A program made the position numbers and the translations under genes. Below the pieces are notes generated by a model, which ran no database searches, was not told the DNA's origin, and saw only the letters and a list, made by a program, of their open reading frames with translations. This document shows, piece after piece, positions 22,439 to 22,750 of a stretch of DNA of 22,750 nucleotides; the first letter of the stretch is position 1, and every line of letters begins with the position of its first letter. The DNA is from Deinococcus marmoris (GTDB taxonomy: Bacteria > Deinococcota > Deinococci > Deinococcales > Deinococcaceae): assembly GCF_001949125.1 (NCBI RefSeq), contig NZ_MSTI01000165.1, positions 1 through 22,750 of the forward strand, read 5' to 3'.

Positions 22439-22750
22439 CCGAAGGGCCATCAGCACGGCTACGGGATCCTCGCCCCGCAGGCGGGCCGTTTCCACCACGC
22501 TCTTGATGCGGGTGTAGGTGGTAGCCCCCAACAGATTTTTGCTGCACTGAGAGACTTTCCTCGCCATCACTACGCTCCGCAGGGCACGCTCTGCGGCGTT
22601 GTTAGTGGGCGGAATTTCTGGGTCGATCAAGAAGTGCAGCAAGCGGCCTTGACGATGCTGTTCCAGGAAACCCCGTCTCAATCGCTCATTGGTCTTGGTC
22701 TTCAGGGGGGAACGGTCAAGCAGATGATCCAAGCGCAGGGTGAGAGACTC
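22433..22750 (-). CDS. IS66-family transposase TnpC, C-terminal part (runs off right edge)
   Basis: The frame is open from the window edge to TAA at 22435-22433, 105 codons. It contains LIDPEIPPTNNAAERALRSV, then VMARKVSQCSKNLLGATTYT and RIKSVVETARLRGEDPVAVL, which is the conserved end of the IS66 DDE domain (the 'TNNAAERALR' region with the catalytic Glu). The protein ends at MALRR. The stop codon lies at or over the junction with the interrupted gene. The N-terminal part and the accessory TnpA/TnpB genes are outside the window. Confidence 0.9.
   Translation of the reverse strand, partial: ESLTLRLDHLLDRSPLKTKTNERLRRGFLEQHRQGRLLHFLIDPEIPPTNNAAERALRSVVMARKVSQCSKNLLGATTYTRIKSVVETARLRGEDPVAVLMALRR
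22433..22750 (-). mobile_element. IS66-family insertion sequence, one end
   Basis: The element covers everything right of about 22433-22440. No typical IS66 terminal inverted repeat or non-coding tail is visible between the TnpC stop and the interrupted gene, so the element may be truncated at this end, or its repeat may overlap the coding end. Confidence 0.7.

Overview
The window looks like a moderately GC-rich accessory region from a Deinococcus-like bacterium. I infer this from the codon usage, the mix of leaderless and Shine-Dalgarno starts, the many secreted or lipid-anchored proteins of unknown function, and the protein families (DUF6440, DUF1266, DUF2259-like). The genus is an inference and was not tested by a search. 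Insertion sequences bound both ends: an IS3-family OrfA on the left (1-244, minus) and the C-terminal part of an IS66-family transposase on the right (22433-22750, minus). Each sits against a host reading frame that it interrupts.

Positions 300-9245 hold a loose collection of mostly unrecognised genes. Seven to eight encode exported proteins: a signal-peptide gene cut by the IS3 element, secreted proteins at 744, 1861(-), 2013 and 7096(-), and lipoproteins at 6144(-) and 7267. Also here are a decayed PIG-L deacetylase fragment (3471-4034), a DUF6440 protein, a DUF1266 protein and a 36-bp near-perfect palindrome (5318-5353) that looks like two abutting IS ends. Positions 9557-13554 hold regulatory and addiction modules: a membrane protein plus XRE regulator pair behind a leaderless promoter with two 9-bp direct repeats exactly 21 bp apart, a winged-helix regulator preceded by a 39-codon ORF, a lipoprotein, a VapBC-type toxin-antitoxin pair whose toxin has no conventional start codon that keeps its catalytic site, and an orphan HigA-like antitoxin.

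From 13751 to the right edge lies the main system: a type IV secretion (conjugation-type) gene cluster arranged around a divergent AT-rich promoter region (16028-16111). Leftwards run a VirB10/TrbI-like protein with a long Pro/Ala-rich linker and a small three-helix membrane protein. Rightwards, tightly packed and often overlapping, run VirB2-like pilin, VirB3-like, VirB4 ATPase, a VirB5/TrbJ-like coiled-coil secreted protein, VirB6/TrbL-like, a secreted protein with a possible degenerate phospholipase-D-like fold, and a two-helix membrane protein truncated by the IS66 element. VirB7, VirB8, VirB9, VirB11, a coupling protein and a relaxase are not visible. They are either beyond the IS66 element, replaced by unrecognised genes, or lost. 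The most interesting question is whether this is a working, divergent secretion system adapted to the unusual Deinococcus envelope or a transfer element inactivated by insertion.
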